Positions 44,701-54,870 of a stretch of DNA of 64,000 nt are shown here, piece by piece (positions within the stretch are counted from its first letter, which is position 1; every line of letters begins with the position of its first letter). Under the pieces are notes generated by a model, which was given only the letters and a program-made list of their open reading frames with translations, ran no database searches and was not told the DNA's origin. The DNA lies in assembly GCF_015706575.1 (NCBI RefSeq), contig NW_024037051.1, positions 1,426,001 to 1,490,000 of the forward strand, given 5' to 3'. The translations under genes and the position numbers were made by a program. The DNA comes from Patiria miniata (taxonomy: Eukaryota; Echinodermata; Asteroidea; Valvatida; Asterinidae).

Positions 44701-47700
44701 CTGGCATTGATGCGCTATATCTTGAATTTTCTCCGCAAGTACTGGGTTTCAAGACCTGTCCTTTTGCCAGCTTGTTGGCCTGATCACAAGCTTCCGAACA
44801 AGGTATAGTTTGTGCAGAACTTCCCAGGTTAAGGTACCGTTAGGCCGCGATATACGAAGTTCGTGTCGCGGGCGCTTGCAGGCATGGCTGTTAGACTGAC
44901 TGCACATAGGGGTTCTACTGGCATTGATGCGCTATATCTTGAATTTTCTCCGCAAGTACTGGGTTTCAAGACCTGTCCTTTTGCCAGCTTGTTGGCCTGA
45001 TCACAAGCTTCCGAACAAGGTATAGTTTGTGCAGAACTTCCCAGGTTAAGGTACCGTTAGGCCGCGATATACGAAGTTCGTGTCGCGGGCGCTTGCAGGC
45101 ATGGCTGTTAGACTGACTGCACATAGGGGTACTATACTGGCATTGATGCGCTATATCTTGAATTTTCTCCGCAAGTACTGGGTTTCAAGACCTGTCCTTT
45201 TGCCAGCTTGTTGGCCTGATCACAAGCTTCCGAACAAGGTATAGTTTGTGCAGAACTTCCCAGGTTAAGGTACCGTTAGGCCGCGATATACGAAGTTCGT
45301 GTCGCGGGCGCTTGCAGGCATGGCTGTTAGACTGACTGCACATAGGGGTTCTACTGGCATTGATGCGCTATATCTTGAATTTTCTCCGCAAGTACTGGGT
45401 TTCAAGACCTGTCCTTTTGCCAGCTTGTTGGCCTGATCACAAGCTTCCGAACAAGGTATAGTTTGTGCAGAACTTCCCAGGTTAAGGTACCGTTAGGCCG
45501 CGATATACGAAGTTCGTGTCGCGGGCGCTTGCAGGCATGGCTGTTAGACTGACTGCACATAGGGGTTCTACTGGCATTGATGCGCTATATCTTGAATTTT
45601 CTCCGCAAGTACTGGGTTTCAAGACCTGTCCTTTTGCCAGCTTGTTGGCCTGATCACAAGCTTCCGAACAAGGTATAGTTTGTGCAGAACTTCCCAGGTT
45701 AAGGTACCGTTAGGCCGCGATATACGAAGTTCGTGTCGCGGGCGCTTGCAGGCATGGCTGTTAGACTGACTGCACATAGGGGTACTATACTGGCATTGAT
45801 GCGCTATATCTTAATTTTCTCCGCAAGTACTGGGTTTCAAGACCTGTCCTTTTGCCAGCTTGTTGGCCTGATCACAAGCTTCCGAACAAGGTATAGTTTG
45901 TGCAGAACTTCCCAGGTTAAGGTACCGTTAGGCCGCGATATACGAAGTTCGTGTCGCGGGCGCTTGCAGGCATGGCTGTTAGACTGACTGCACATAGGGG
46001 TTCTACTGGCATTGATGCGCTATATCTTGAATTTTCTCCGCAAGTACTGGGTTTCAAGACCTGTCCTTTTGCCAGCTTGTTGGCCTGATCACAAGCTTCC
46101 GAACAAGGTATAGTTTGTGCAGAACTTCCCAGGTTAAGGTACCGTTAGGCCGCGATATACGAAGTTCGTGTCGCGGGCGCTTGCAGGCATGGCTGTTAGA
46201 CTGACTGCACATAGGGGTTCTACTGGCATTGATGCGCTATATCTTGAATTTTCTCCGCAAGTACTGGGTTTCAAGACCTGTCCTTTTGCCAGCTTGTTGG
46301 CCTGATCACAAGCTTCCGAACAAGGTATAGTTTGTGCAGAACTTCCCAGGTTAAGGTACCGTTAGACCGCGATATACGAAGTTCGTGTCGCGGGCGCTTG
46401 CAGGCATGGCTGTTAGACTGACTGCACATAGGGGTACTATACTGGCATTGATGCGCTATATCTTGAATTTTCTCCGCAAGTACTGGGTTTCAAGACCTGT
46501 CCTTTTGCCAGCTTGTTGGCCTGATCACAAGCTTCCGAACAAGGTATAGTTTGTGCAGAACTTCCCAGGTTAAGGTACCGTTAGGCCGCGATATACGAAG
46601 TTCGTGTCGCGGGCGCTTGCAGGCATGGCTGTTAGACTGACTGCACATAGGGGTTCTACTGGCATTGATGCGCTATATCTTGAATTTTCTCCGCAAGTAC
46701 TGGGTTTCAAGACCTGTCCTTTTGCCAGCTTGTTGGCCTGATCACAAGCTTCCGAACAAGGTATAGTTTGTGCAGAACTTCCCAGGTTAAGGTACCGTTA
46801 GGCCGCGATATACGAAGTTCGTGTCGCGGGCGCTTGCAGGCATGGCTGTTAGACTGACTGCACATAGGGGTACTATACTGGCATTGATGCGCTATATCTT
46901 AAATTTTCTCCGCAAGTACTGGTTTCAAGACCTGTCCTTTTGCCAGCTTGTTGGCCTGATCACAAGCTTCCGAACAAGGTATAGTTTGTGCAGAACTTCC
47001 CAGGTTAAGGTACCGTTAGGCCGCGATATACGAAGTTCGTGTCGCGGGCGCTTGCAGGCATGGCTGTTAGACTGACTGCACATAGGGGTACTATACTGGC
47101 ATTGATGCGCTATATCTTGAATTTTCTCCGCAAGTACTGGGTTTCAAGACCTGTCCTTTTGCCAGCTTGTTGGCCTGATCACAAGCTTCCGAACAAGGTA
47201 TAGTTTGTGCAGAACTTCCCAGGTTAAGGTACCGTTAGGCCGCGATATACGAAGTTCGTGTCGCGGGCGCTTGCAGGCATGGCTGTTAGACTGACTGCAC
47301 ATAGAGGTACTATACTGGCATTGATGCGCTATATCTTGAATTTTCTCCGCAAGTACTGGGTTTCAAGACCTGTCCTTTTGCCAGCTTGTTGGCCTGATCA
47401 CAAGCTTCCGAACAAGGTATAGTTTGTGCAGAACTTCCCAGGTTAAGGTACCGTTAGACCGCGATATACGAAGTTCGTGTCGCGGGCGCTTGCAGGCATG
47501 GCTGTTAGACTGACTGCACATAGGGGTTCTACTGGCATTGATGCGCTATATCTTGAAATTTCTCCGCAAGTACTGGGTTTCAAGACCTGTCCTTTTGCCA
47601 GCTTGTTGGCCTGATCACAAGCTTCCGAACAAGGTATAGTTTGTGCAGAACTTCCCAGGTTAAGGTACCGTTAGGCCGCGATATACGAAGTTCGTGTCGC

Positions 47701-49578
47701 GGGCGCTTGCAGGCATGGCTGTTAGACTGACTGCACATAGGGGTACTATACTGGCATTGATGCGCTATATCTTGAATTTTCTCCGCAAGTACTGGGTTTC
47801 AAGACCTGTCCTTTTGCCAGCTTGTTGGCCTGATCACAAGCTTCCGAACAAGGTATAGTTTGTGCAGAACTTCCCAGGTTAAGGTACCGTTAGACCGCGA
47901 TATACGAAGTTCGTGTCGCGGGCGCTTGCAGGCATGGCTGTTAGACTGACTGCACATAGGGGTACTATACTGGCATTGATGCGCTATATCTTGAATTTTC
48001 TCCGCAAGTACTGGGTTTCAAGACCTGTCCTTTTGCCAGCTTGTTGGCCTGATCACAAGCTTCCGAACAAGGTATAGTTTGTGCAGAACTTCCCAGGTTA
48101 AGGTACCGTTAGGCCGCGATATACGAAGTTCGTGTCGCGGGCGCTTGCAGGCATGGCTGTTAGACTGACTGCACATAGGGGTTCTACTGGCATTGATGCG
48201 CTATATCTTGAATTTTCTCCGCAAGTACTGGGTTTCAAGACCTGTCCTTTTGCCAGCTTGTTGGCCTGATCACAAGCTTCCGAACAAGGTATAGTTTGTG
48301 CAGAACTTCCCAGGTTAAGGTACCGTTAGGCCGCGATATACGAAGTTCGTGTCGCGGGGCTTGCAGGCATGGCTGTTAGACTGACTGCACATAGGGGTTC
48401 TACTGGCATTGATGCGCTATATCTTGAATTTTCTCCGCAAGTACTGGGTTTCAAGACCTGTCCTTTTGCCAGCTTGTTGGCCTGATCACAAGCTTCCGAA
48501 CAAGGTATAGTTTGTGCAGAACTTCCCAGGTTAAGGTACCGTTAGGCCGCGATATACGAAGTTCGTGTCGCGGGCGCTTGCAGGCATGGCTGTTAGACTG
48601 ACTGCACATAGGGTACTATACTGGCATTGATGCGCTATATCTTAAATTTTCTCCGCAAGTACTAGGTTTCAAGACCTGTCCTTTTGCGGCTTGTTGGCCT
48701 GATCACAAGCTTCCGAACAAGGTATAGTTTGTGCAGAACTTCCCAGGTTAAGGTACCGTTAGGCCGCGATATACGAAGTTCGTGTCGCGGGCGCTTGCAG
48801 GCATGGCTGTTAGACTGACTGCACATAGGGGTACTACTGGCATTGATGCGCTATATCTTGAATTTTCTCCGCAAGTACTGGGTTTCAAGACCTGTCCTTT
48901 TGCCAGCTTGTTGGCCTGATCACAAGCTTCCGAACAAGGTATAGTTTGTGCAGAACTTCCCAGGTTAAGGTACCGTTAGGCCGCGATATACGAAGTTCGT
49001 GTCGCGGGCGCTTGCAGGCATGGCTGTTAGACTGACTGCACATAGGGGTACTATACTGGCATTGATGCGCTATATCTTGAATTTTCTCCGCAAGTACTGG
49101 GTTTCAAGACCTGTCCTTTTGCCAGCTTGTTGGCCTGATCACAAGCTTCCGAACAAGGTATAGTTTGTGCAGAACTTCCCAGGTTAAGGTACCGTTAGGC
49201 CGCGATATACGAAGTTCGTGTCGCGGGCGCTTGCAGGCATGGCTGTTAGACTGACTGCACATAGGGGTTCTACTGGCATTGATGCGCTATATCTTGAAAT
49301 TTCTCCGCAAGTACTGGGTTTCAAGACCTGTCCTTTTGCCAGCTTGTTGGCCTGATCACAAGCTTCCGAACAAGGTATAGTTTGTGCAGAACTTCCCAGG
49401 TTAAGGTACCGTTAGGCCGCGATATACGAAGTTCGTGTCGCGGGCGCTTGCAGGCATGGCTGTTAGACTGACTGCACATAGGGGTACTATACTGGCATTG
49501 ATGCGCTATATCTTGAATTTTCTCCGCAAGTACTGGGTTTCAAGACCTGTCCTTTTGCCAGCTTGTTGGCCTGATCAC
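32771..49578. repeat. Satellite array B, left block, 217/219-bp monomer
   Basis: About 77 monomers (16.8 kb) share the core TGACTGCACATAGGGG, GGCATTGATGCGC, TTTTCTCCGCAAGTACTGGG and CCGCGATATACGAAG. Two main forms differ by TTCTACTGG (217 bp) or TACTATACTGG (219 bp) and often alternate, for example at 36191, 36408, 36627, 36844 and 37063. Identity between copies is very high except in the first 1.5 kb beside the gap. Repeated 63- to 84-residue open frames are by-products. Confidence 0.97.
49574..49578. repeat. Target site duplication, left copy (ATCAC)
   Basis: ATCAC of the satellite sequence CCTGATCACAAGC is repeated at 54863-54867 on the far side of the retrotransposon. Confidence 0.92.
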
Positions 49579-49720
49579 TGTGATATGATAGAATAATGAC
49601 AAGACTAGCGATGTATTATGTGAATTCTGTAGGTCATGTTCCACGCTACCATGTACAGTAATCAAGTAACCCTGGGAGGTATAGATCAAAGGTTATATGA
49701 ATATGCATGGTCCCATTACA
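49579..49720 (-). repeat. 3' LTR, 142 bp
   Basis: On the plus strand it reads TGTGATATGATAG to CCCATTACA, so the element-sense LTR is TG...CA. It differs from the other LTR by one base (GAATTCTG against GAAGTTCTG). Confidence 0.95.
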
Positions 49721-49734
49721 TCCCCCTTTTGAGA
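49721..49734 (-). promoter_or_regulatory. Polypurine tract
   Basis: In element sense CTCAAAAGGGGGA lies directly before the 3' LTR, the expected plus-strand primer position. Confidence 0.8.
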
Positions 49735-50243
49735 ACAAAATCTATGAATGAAAGTGAGGGTTAAATGAACTAGATTTTGTAGCAAAATTGGAAATACATA
49801 TACAATGAATTGTCCTGTGTGTCTAAGGATTGTCCTGTGTGTCTAAGGAATGAACTAATCGCCAAATTGTCATCTAATTTGCTGAACCAAGTAGGAAACT
49901 TTTCTACTGTCTTGCTTATTATCAACAATATATTTTTAGGAACTCTTTTTTTGGAAATCTATTTTCGGAACACTTTTAAGTAACTTTGATGTTGTAACAC
50001 ATCCTTTTCGCACACTTTTCTCTTATTTTCTAAATGACAAAAACAAAACTTAAAATTTGTCTGCATAAAAAAAAAATTGTTTCTTTGTTGAACAAAGTGA
50101 ACTAAAATTGTCTTTACTTAGTTACTTTTTTCTTTTACGCTGGTACTTCTTTCTGTGCCTTGTAACGACAAAAAAAATACATTAAAAGAATAAAACTTTA
50201 AAAAAAATGAATTTGTTGTCTCTAAGCGTTACTTGAAACAGGC
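49735..50243 (-). other. 3' untranslated region of the retrotransposon
   Basis: AT-rich and without a reading frame. It includes a 20-bp direct repeat (TGTCCTGTGTGTCTAAGG core) at 49809-49848. Confidence 0.6.
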
Positions 50244-53200
50244 TTATGTTTCAATCAGTCTTTGTGGTTTCTTCACTACGCGGCCACTGCGTGTACGGTA
50301 TGGTTCAGTAGCCACAGCAGGTAAGTTAGTGATAGAGTTGTTGTTGTCACTGTGTTGTTTCTGATCAGTAGACTTGCTCCCAGTCTTCCTCAGTATAGAC
50401 TTGGGGGCATGTGGGTTGAGTGACGGGGTATGTACGCTAGCAACTGGTGGGTCTGCAAAGCGGAGTGTCTTTCTCATTGGTTCAGTATTGCGAATGTGCA
50501 CTCTGTTACGGCGTAAGCTTTGTCCAGTTGGTGTCTGAACAATGAATGATCTGGGTTCTGGACAAGCATCTTTGACAACTGCGGGTGTCCATTTCCCAGT
50601 GTGATGATCTTGAACCGTCACGTGTTGTCCCGGTACCAGTGATGATAGTTTGCGCATACCATCACGGTCATGGTACTCCTTCTGTTTGTCTTGGCGCTGG
50701 GCCAACCTGGCATACACGTCATCTTTGTCGTGCCGGTTGTGTCGAATCTTCGACGGAAGATTGTCCTTGAGTTTGCGACCATTGAGTAGCTCTGCAGGTG
50801 AGGGAAGAGCACTGTCTATCGGAGTTGTGCGGAGGCATAGGAGTGCAAGGTAGGGGTCCATGTTGGACTGCTTTGCCTTTGTCAAGGTCAATTTCACAGT
50901 CTGTATCATCCGCTCGATGAAACCGTTACTCCTTGGATACCTTGGGCTTGATGTTACGTGATCAAATTCCCAGTCTTGGGAGAATTTGTGGTACTCACGG
51001 CTGTCGTACTGCGGCCCATTGTCACTTATGACTTTGGTGGGGATACCTTGCTCACTGAAGATTTGTTTTGTGAGAGTTATTACCGCTGCACTCGAACACT
51101 GACCACTCACGCGACGTACAAATGTAGCTTTGGAATAATAGTCCGCGATGATGAGGTAGTCAGCATTGTCAAAATGGAATAGATCCGTTCCGACGGTCTG
51201 CCAAGGCCGCTGGGGTATCTCATGAGGTAGTAGGGGCTCATGAGACTGCTTGCGCTGATGTGTTTGGCACACAACGCATTTCCCAACCAACTGTTCAATG
51301 TCCTTGTTGATACCTGGCCAATACACGCACACTTTGGCTCGCAGTTGGCATTTGTTGACACCTTGGTGTCCGGCGTGTATTTTTGCGAGTGTCTCTTGTT
51401 GCATGGATTCGGGAATGATGATTCTGTCTCCCTTGACGACTAGGCCGTTGTCGACCGACAGTTCGTCTCTACATGACCAGTAGTGACGTATGCATTTAGG
51501 CAGATCCTTGGGATCCTCCGGCCAGCCAGTCATGATTGTCTCAGACAATGGTCGTAGAGTAGAATCACTAGCTGTCTCTTGCTTGAGCTGAGTGAGTCTA
51601 GCTTGAGAGAACTGTATGGCGTAGATTGTCGTATCGAAGTTGATCTGAGGGCCATACGCGGGATTGAGTCGCGAAAGAGCGTCTGCGAGTAATAGTTCGC
51701 GTCCCGGCTTGTATACTATCGTGAAATCATAGGGCTGCAAACGCAACATCATACGCTGGAGTCTTGGGGGTGTGTTAGCGAGGCTTTTGTGTTGGATGTT
51801 CTGCAAGGGCTTGTGGTCAGACTCCACAACGAACTTTGACCCGTAAAGGTAAGTGTGGAATCGTGTGCAACCAAACACCACTGCAAGCAACTCGCGTTCG
51901 ATGTTTGCGTATCGTTTCTCAGTTTCTGTCAATGCTTTGCTCGCGAATGCCACAGGTTTGTTGTTTTGCAGGAGTGCCGCTCCGAGTCCTTTCAGAGACG
52001 CGTCGACCTGTAGCACTGTGGGTTGTCGAGGGTCGAAGTGGGTGAGCGTACACTCAGTACCGATTAGCGACTTGACATTTTCGAATGCTTTCTGGTGCGA
52101 TTCCGTCCACTGCCACTCGCTTTCTTTGCGTAGCAGTGCGCGGAGTGTGTCCGTATGATCAGCGAGTCTGGGGAGAAACGGCGCGAGGTACTGCACCATG
52201 CCCAGAAACTGCTGAAGTTCGTTGACATTCTGCGGTGCAGGAAGTGCATGTATGTCTTGCACCTTCTCTGGGTCGGGGTGCACACCAGAGGCATCGTACA
52301 GGCATCCGAAGAACTTAATGCAAGGGGTTCTCACCTCGCACTTGCTGAGATTGAAGATCAGGCCGTATTTGCGAGCGACTTGCATGAGGTTGTGTAAGTG
52401 TTTGTCATGTTCTTCGACTGTAGAACCGAAGACTGCGATATCATCTGCAATCCCCAAAGTGCCAGGGCATTGCTCCAGGATCATGTCCATTTTCTCCTGG
52501 AAGATATCCTGGGAGACTTTCAGCCCGAAGGGTAGGCGACGGAAACGATACCGTCCAAATGGCGAATTGAAGGTTGTCAAGATACTGGACTCCTCATCCA
52601 GCACGATGCTCCAGTACCCATGTCGTGCATCCAGCTTGCTGAACACTTTAGCGCCACTGAACTGATGTGTGATTTCTTCCAGTGTTGGCGTTTTGTGATA
52701 TGTCCGCTTGGAGGCTTTGTTCAGTGCTTGCGGGTCTAGACACACGCGAAGACTGCCATTGGGCTTTCTGCTGAATGCCAGTGACGAAACCCAGTCGGTG
52801 GGCTCCGTGACCTTGGTAATGACATTCATGCTTTCCATTCTGTCCAGTTCAGTCTTAAGCTCCTCCTTGATCTGGATTGGGTACTTTCGTGGAGGATGTA
52901 CGACCGGACATGCATCCTCTCGTAGCGTGATATGGTATTCACCGGGGAATTTACCAATCCCAGTGAAGCGATCAGGATACATGCTCTGGAGGTCATCTTT
53001 CGTTGGTATTGGCTGGATGGGCTCGCGTTGTGTCTGCGATGTGCGATGAACACCCACGGAACTGTCACTGCGTCGTGGTGTTTTGCGTATCGCACAGTTG
53101 AGCGTGATGAGGTGGAGAGCTCGTGAGGTCGGAAGTCCAAGGATTGCCGGACCTGTAGTATCGGCGACGAAGAAATCTGCGTCAAGCCAGTCTGTCTCAC

Positions 53201-54395
53201 CGTAGCTGCATGGAATTTTGACGCATCCGTATTGTTGAATTCGGGTTCCATTGTAGGCTGTGAGAAGCGTACTTTGCGGTGTAGTGGAGCCCGGCTGAGG
53301 ATACCCATCTGCGTCCAGTGATCGCGGAAACATGCGTCGAAATGTGCGAAGGGGGAGTATGTTCCCTTGTGCACCTGTGTCGACCTTGACATTAAGCGTG
53401 TGTGATCCAGGACGATGTTTCAGTTTGATGCGAAGTATTGCGAAAAGTTCATCGCGAGTATCAGTTGAACGCTCAACGTCATCGTGATTGTGCTGGGCTG
53501 TGATGGTGTCGAAAGCGATGTTCTCAAACTGGTCCTGCATATCAGTCACTTCATACTCAACCGCGTTTACCTCGTTGGATTTACGAGGTTTGGAGCGCGA
53601 TGAAGACCGACGACCGCGTTTAGGTGAGTATGATCCCCTGGTACGCGTGCGTGATTTGCGTGTGGTACGTGGTTTAGTCTTAGTGCCTGCTGTACTGAGG
53701 CACATGTGTTGCCAGTGTCCATCTTTGCCGCAACCATTGCATGTTGTGCCGTATGCGGGACACTTATCGCGAGGTCGATATGGGTGTCGTCCACCACAGT
53801 TTTTGCATTGTCCTCGCGTCCTGACGACGTCCACCTGGGCCTTGCCAATATGGCTCAGTTGTGCCATATGCATGACACTGCCTTCGTGTGCTCGGCAAAT
53901 GTCCAAGGCGTCTTTGAGTTGCAGTTTGTCGTCCTTTCGGAGCAGTTTCTTTTGCACCTCAGAGTATTTTACCCCTGAGATGAGAACCTCGATAATTCTC
54001 TCATTGAGGGCTGTTTCACTGGCGAATTGGCATTTCATGGCTTTAGCTTTGCATCGTGTGTAGAAGTCATCAATGCTCTCGGTTTCCATCTGGACAAACC
54101 GTTGAAATTCCAACCGATGTATGCGGAAATTGTCCTGGGGTTCAATCTGGCTGGAGAACTTGTCCCAGATGTTTTGAGGATTTTTGAGGTCTTCGTCAGT
54201 CAGACCCCATGTGTTGAACATACGGAGACCCTCTTTCCCAGACCACAAAATGATATAATTGTGCTGGTCTTTATCCTCAATGTTTTTGACAGCGAACCAC
54301 ATGGAAGCAGTTTGTTTAAAGTCCTTATATGCTTGGGGCCTGTCATTGGTTTCCCAGTCCATCTTTGGTTGAGGTAGGCCTATTGAATCGGCCAT
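50244..54395 (-). CDS. Gag-Pol polyprotein of the Ty3/gypsy element (1,383 residues)
   Basis: A single uninterrupted frame. The gag region is about 1-235. It ends in two zinc knuckles, C197/C200/H204/C212 with unusual spacing and a canonical C219/C222/H227/C232. A basic arginine/serine-rich linker follows (241-271). The aspartic protease has DTG at 339-341. Reverse transcriptase spans about 500-700, with the catalytic pair in IADDI at 649-653. RNase H spans about 790-905, with D798, E833 or E835, and D860. Integrase has H1007, H1010, C1040 and C1043, then D1071, D1125 and E1161 with the usual D,35,E spacing. A C-terminal tail runs to 1383 and contains RTRSGRVVKKP. Gag and Pol share one frame, so no frameshift is needed. 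All catalytic residues are present, so it may be functional. The ATG at 54395 follows a 324-bp leader. Confidence 0.97.
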   Translation of the reverse strand: MADSIGLPQPKMDWETNDRPQAYKDFKQTASMWFAVKNIEDKDQHNYIILWSGKEGLRMFNTWGLTDEDLKNPQNIWDKFSSQIEPQDNFRIHRLEFQRFVQMETESIDDFYTRCKAKAMKCQFASETALNERIIEVLISGVKYSEVQKKLLRKDDKLQLKDALDICRAHEGSVMHMAQLSHIGKAQVDVVRTRGQCKNCGGRHPYRPRDKCPAYGTTCNGCGKDGHWQHMCLSTAGTKTKPRTTRKSRTRTRGSYSPKRGRRSSSRSKPRKSNEVNAVEYEVTDMQDQFENIAFDTITAQHNHDDVERSTDTRDELFAILRIKLKHRPGSHTLNVKVDTGAQGNILPLRTFRRMFPRSLDADGYPQPGSTTPQSTLLTAYNGTRIQQYGCVKIPCSYGETDWLDADFFVADTTGPAILGLPTSRALHLITLNCAIRKTPRRSDSSVGVHRTSQTQREPIQPIPTKDDLQSMYPDRFTGIGKFPGEYHITLREDACPVVHPPRKYPIQIKEELKTELDRMESMNVITKVTEPTDWVSSLAFSRKPNGSLRVCLDPQALNKASKRTYHKTPTLEEITHQFSGAKVFSKLDARHGYWSIVLDEESSILTTFNSPFGRYRFRRLPFGLKVSQDIFQEKMDMILEQCPGTLGIADDIAVFGSTVEEHDKHLHNLMQVARKYGLIFNLSKCEVRTPCIKFFGCLYDASGVHPDPEKVQDIHALPAPQNVNELQQFLGMVQYLAPFLPRLADHTDTLRALLRKESEWQWTESHQKAFENVKSLIGTECTLTHFDPRQPTVLQVDASLKGLGAALLQNNKPVAFASKALTETEKRYANIERELLAVVFGCTRFHTYLYGSKFVVESDHKPLQNIQHKSLANTPPRLQRMMLRLQPYDFTIVYKPGRELLLADALSRLNPAYGPQINFDTTIYAIQFSQARLTQLKQETASDSTLRPLSETIMTGWPEDPKDLPKCIRHYWSCRDELSVDNGLVVKGDRIIIPESMQQETLAKIHAGHQGVNKCQLRAKVCVYWPGINKDIEQLVGKCVVCQTHQRKQSHEPLLPHEIPQRPWQTVGTDLFHFDNADYLIIADYYSKATFVRRVSGQCSSAAVITLTKQIFSEQGIPTKVISDNGPQYDSREYHKFSQDWEFDHVTSSPRYPRSNGFIERMIQTVKLTLTKAKQSNMDPYLALLCLRTTPIDSALPSPAELLNGRKLKDNLPSKIRHNRHDKDDVYARLAQRQDKQKEYHDRDGMRKLSSLVPGQHVTVQDHHTGKWTPAVVKDACPEPRSFIVQTPTGQSLRRNRVHIRNTEPMRKTLRFADPPVASVHTPSLNPHAPKSILRKTGSKSTDQKQHSDNNNSITNLPAVATEPYRTRSGRVVKKPQRLIET

Positions 54396-54701
54396 GTCGA
54401 CTCAATTGTCCGTGCGAAAACGTAGTCAAAATGCAGTCGAGCCGAAGCAGGATACTGCGAACCGCGATGTACGAAGCAGAGGTCAAAGGTCACCGCCCGA
54501 CACAATGAAATTGGCTTCGCGCACTGTACGTTGTTCGTGTGTGTAAAACTATTGCACAGTACTGTATGTGTGTACACGTACCGTATACTGTTGTTGCGTG
54601 CACGGGACTTGTTGCAGCGAAACGAGGAACTTTTCACAGCGTTGATCTCGCCCAGAAATGTTCGATCGAGGGTCTATTTCGATGTCTATTAGGGTAGACC
54701 A
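54396..54701 (-). other. 5' leader of the retrotransposon
   Basis: About 306 bp between the primer-binding-like site and the gag start. It has no reading frame of note. Confidence 0.6.
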
Positions 54702-54719
54702 CTTACACCGCTGCCACCA
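54702..54719 (-). promoter_or_regulatory. Primer-binding-like site
   Basis: In element sense TGGTGGCAGCGGTGTAAG follows the 5' LTR with no gap. TGG is the complement of a tRNA CCA end. The site resembles an initiator-Met type only partly, so I do not assign the tRNA. Confidence 0.7.
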
Positions 54720-54862
54720 TGTGATATGATAGAATAATGACAAGACTAGCGATGTATTATGTGAAGTTCTGTAGGTCATGTTCCACGCTACCATGTACAG
54801 TAATCAAGTAACCCTGGGAGGTATAGATCAAAGGTTATATGAATATGCATGGTCCCATTACA
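54720..54862 (-). repeat. 5' LTR, 143 bp
   Basis: Matches 49579-49720 except for one extra G. A TATA-like CATATAACC lies about 20 bases from its element-sense start. Confidence 0.95.
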
Positions 54863-54867
54863 ATCAC
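54863..54867. repeat. Target site duplication, right copy (ATCAC)
   Basis: ATCAC continues into AAGCTTCCG, so satellite phase resumes exactly after the duplication. Confidence 0.92.
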
Positions 54868-54870
54868 AAG

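Larger units (their letters stand above)
49579..54862 (-). mobile_element. Complete Ty3/gypsy LTR retrotransposon
   Basis: The element is 5,284 bp, oriented to the left. The 5' LTR is 54862-54720 and the 3' LTR is 49720-49579. It has a primer-binding-like site, one gag-pol frame, a polypurine tract and 5-bp ATCAC duplications. The domain order protease, reverse transcriptase, RNase H, integrase marks Ty3/gypsy, and the sequence style is that of the K02A2.6/Mag/SURL group of animal elements. No env frame follows. The LTRs differ by one inserted base, so the insertion is young. Confidence 0.96.

Noticed and set aside
32771..49578. CRISPR-like array
   Set aside because: Units are directly tandem with no unique spacers, in a eukaryotic genome. 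It is a satellite.
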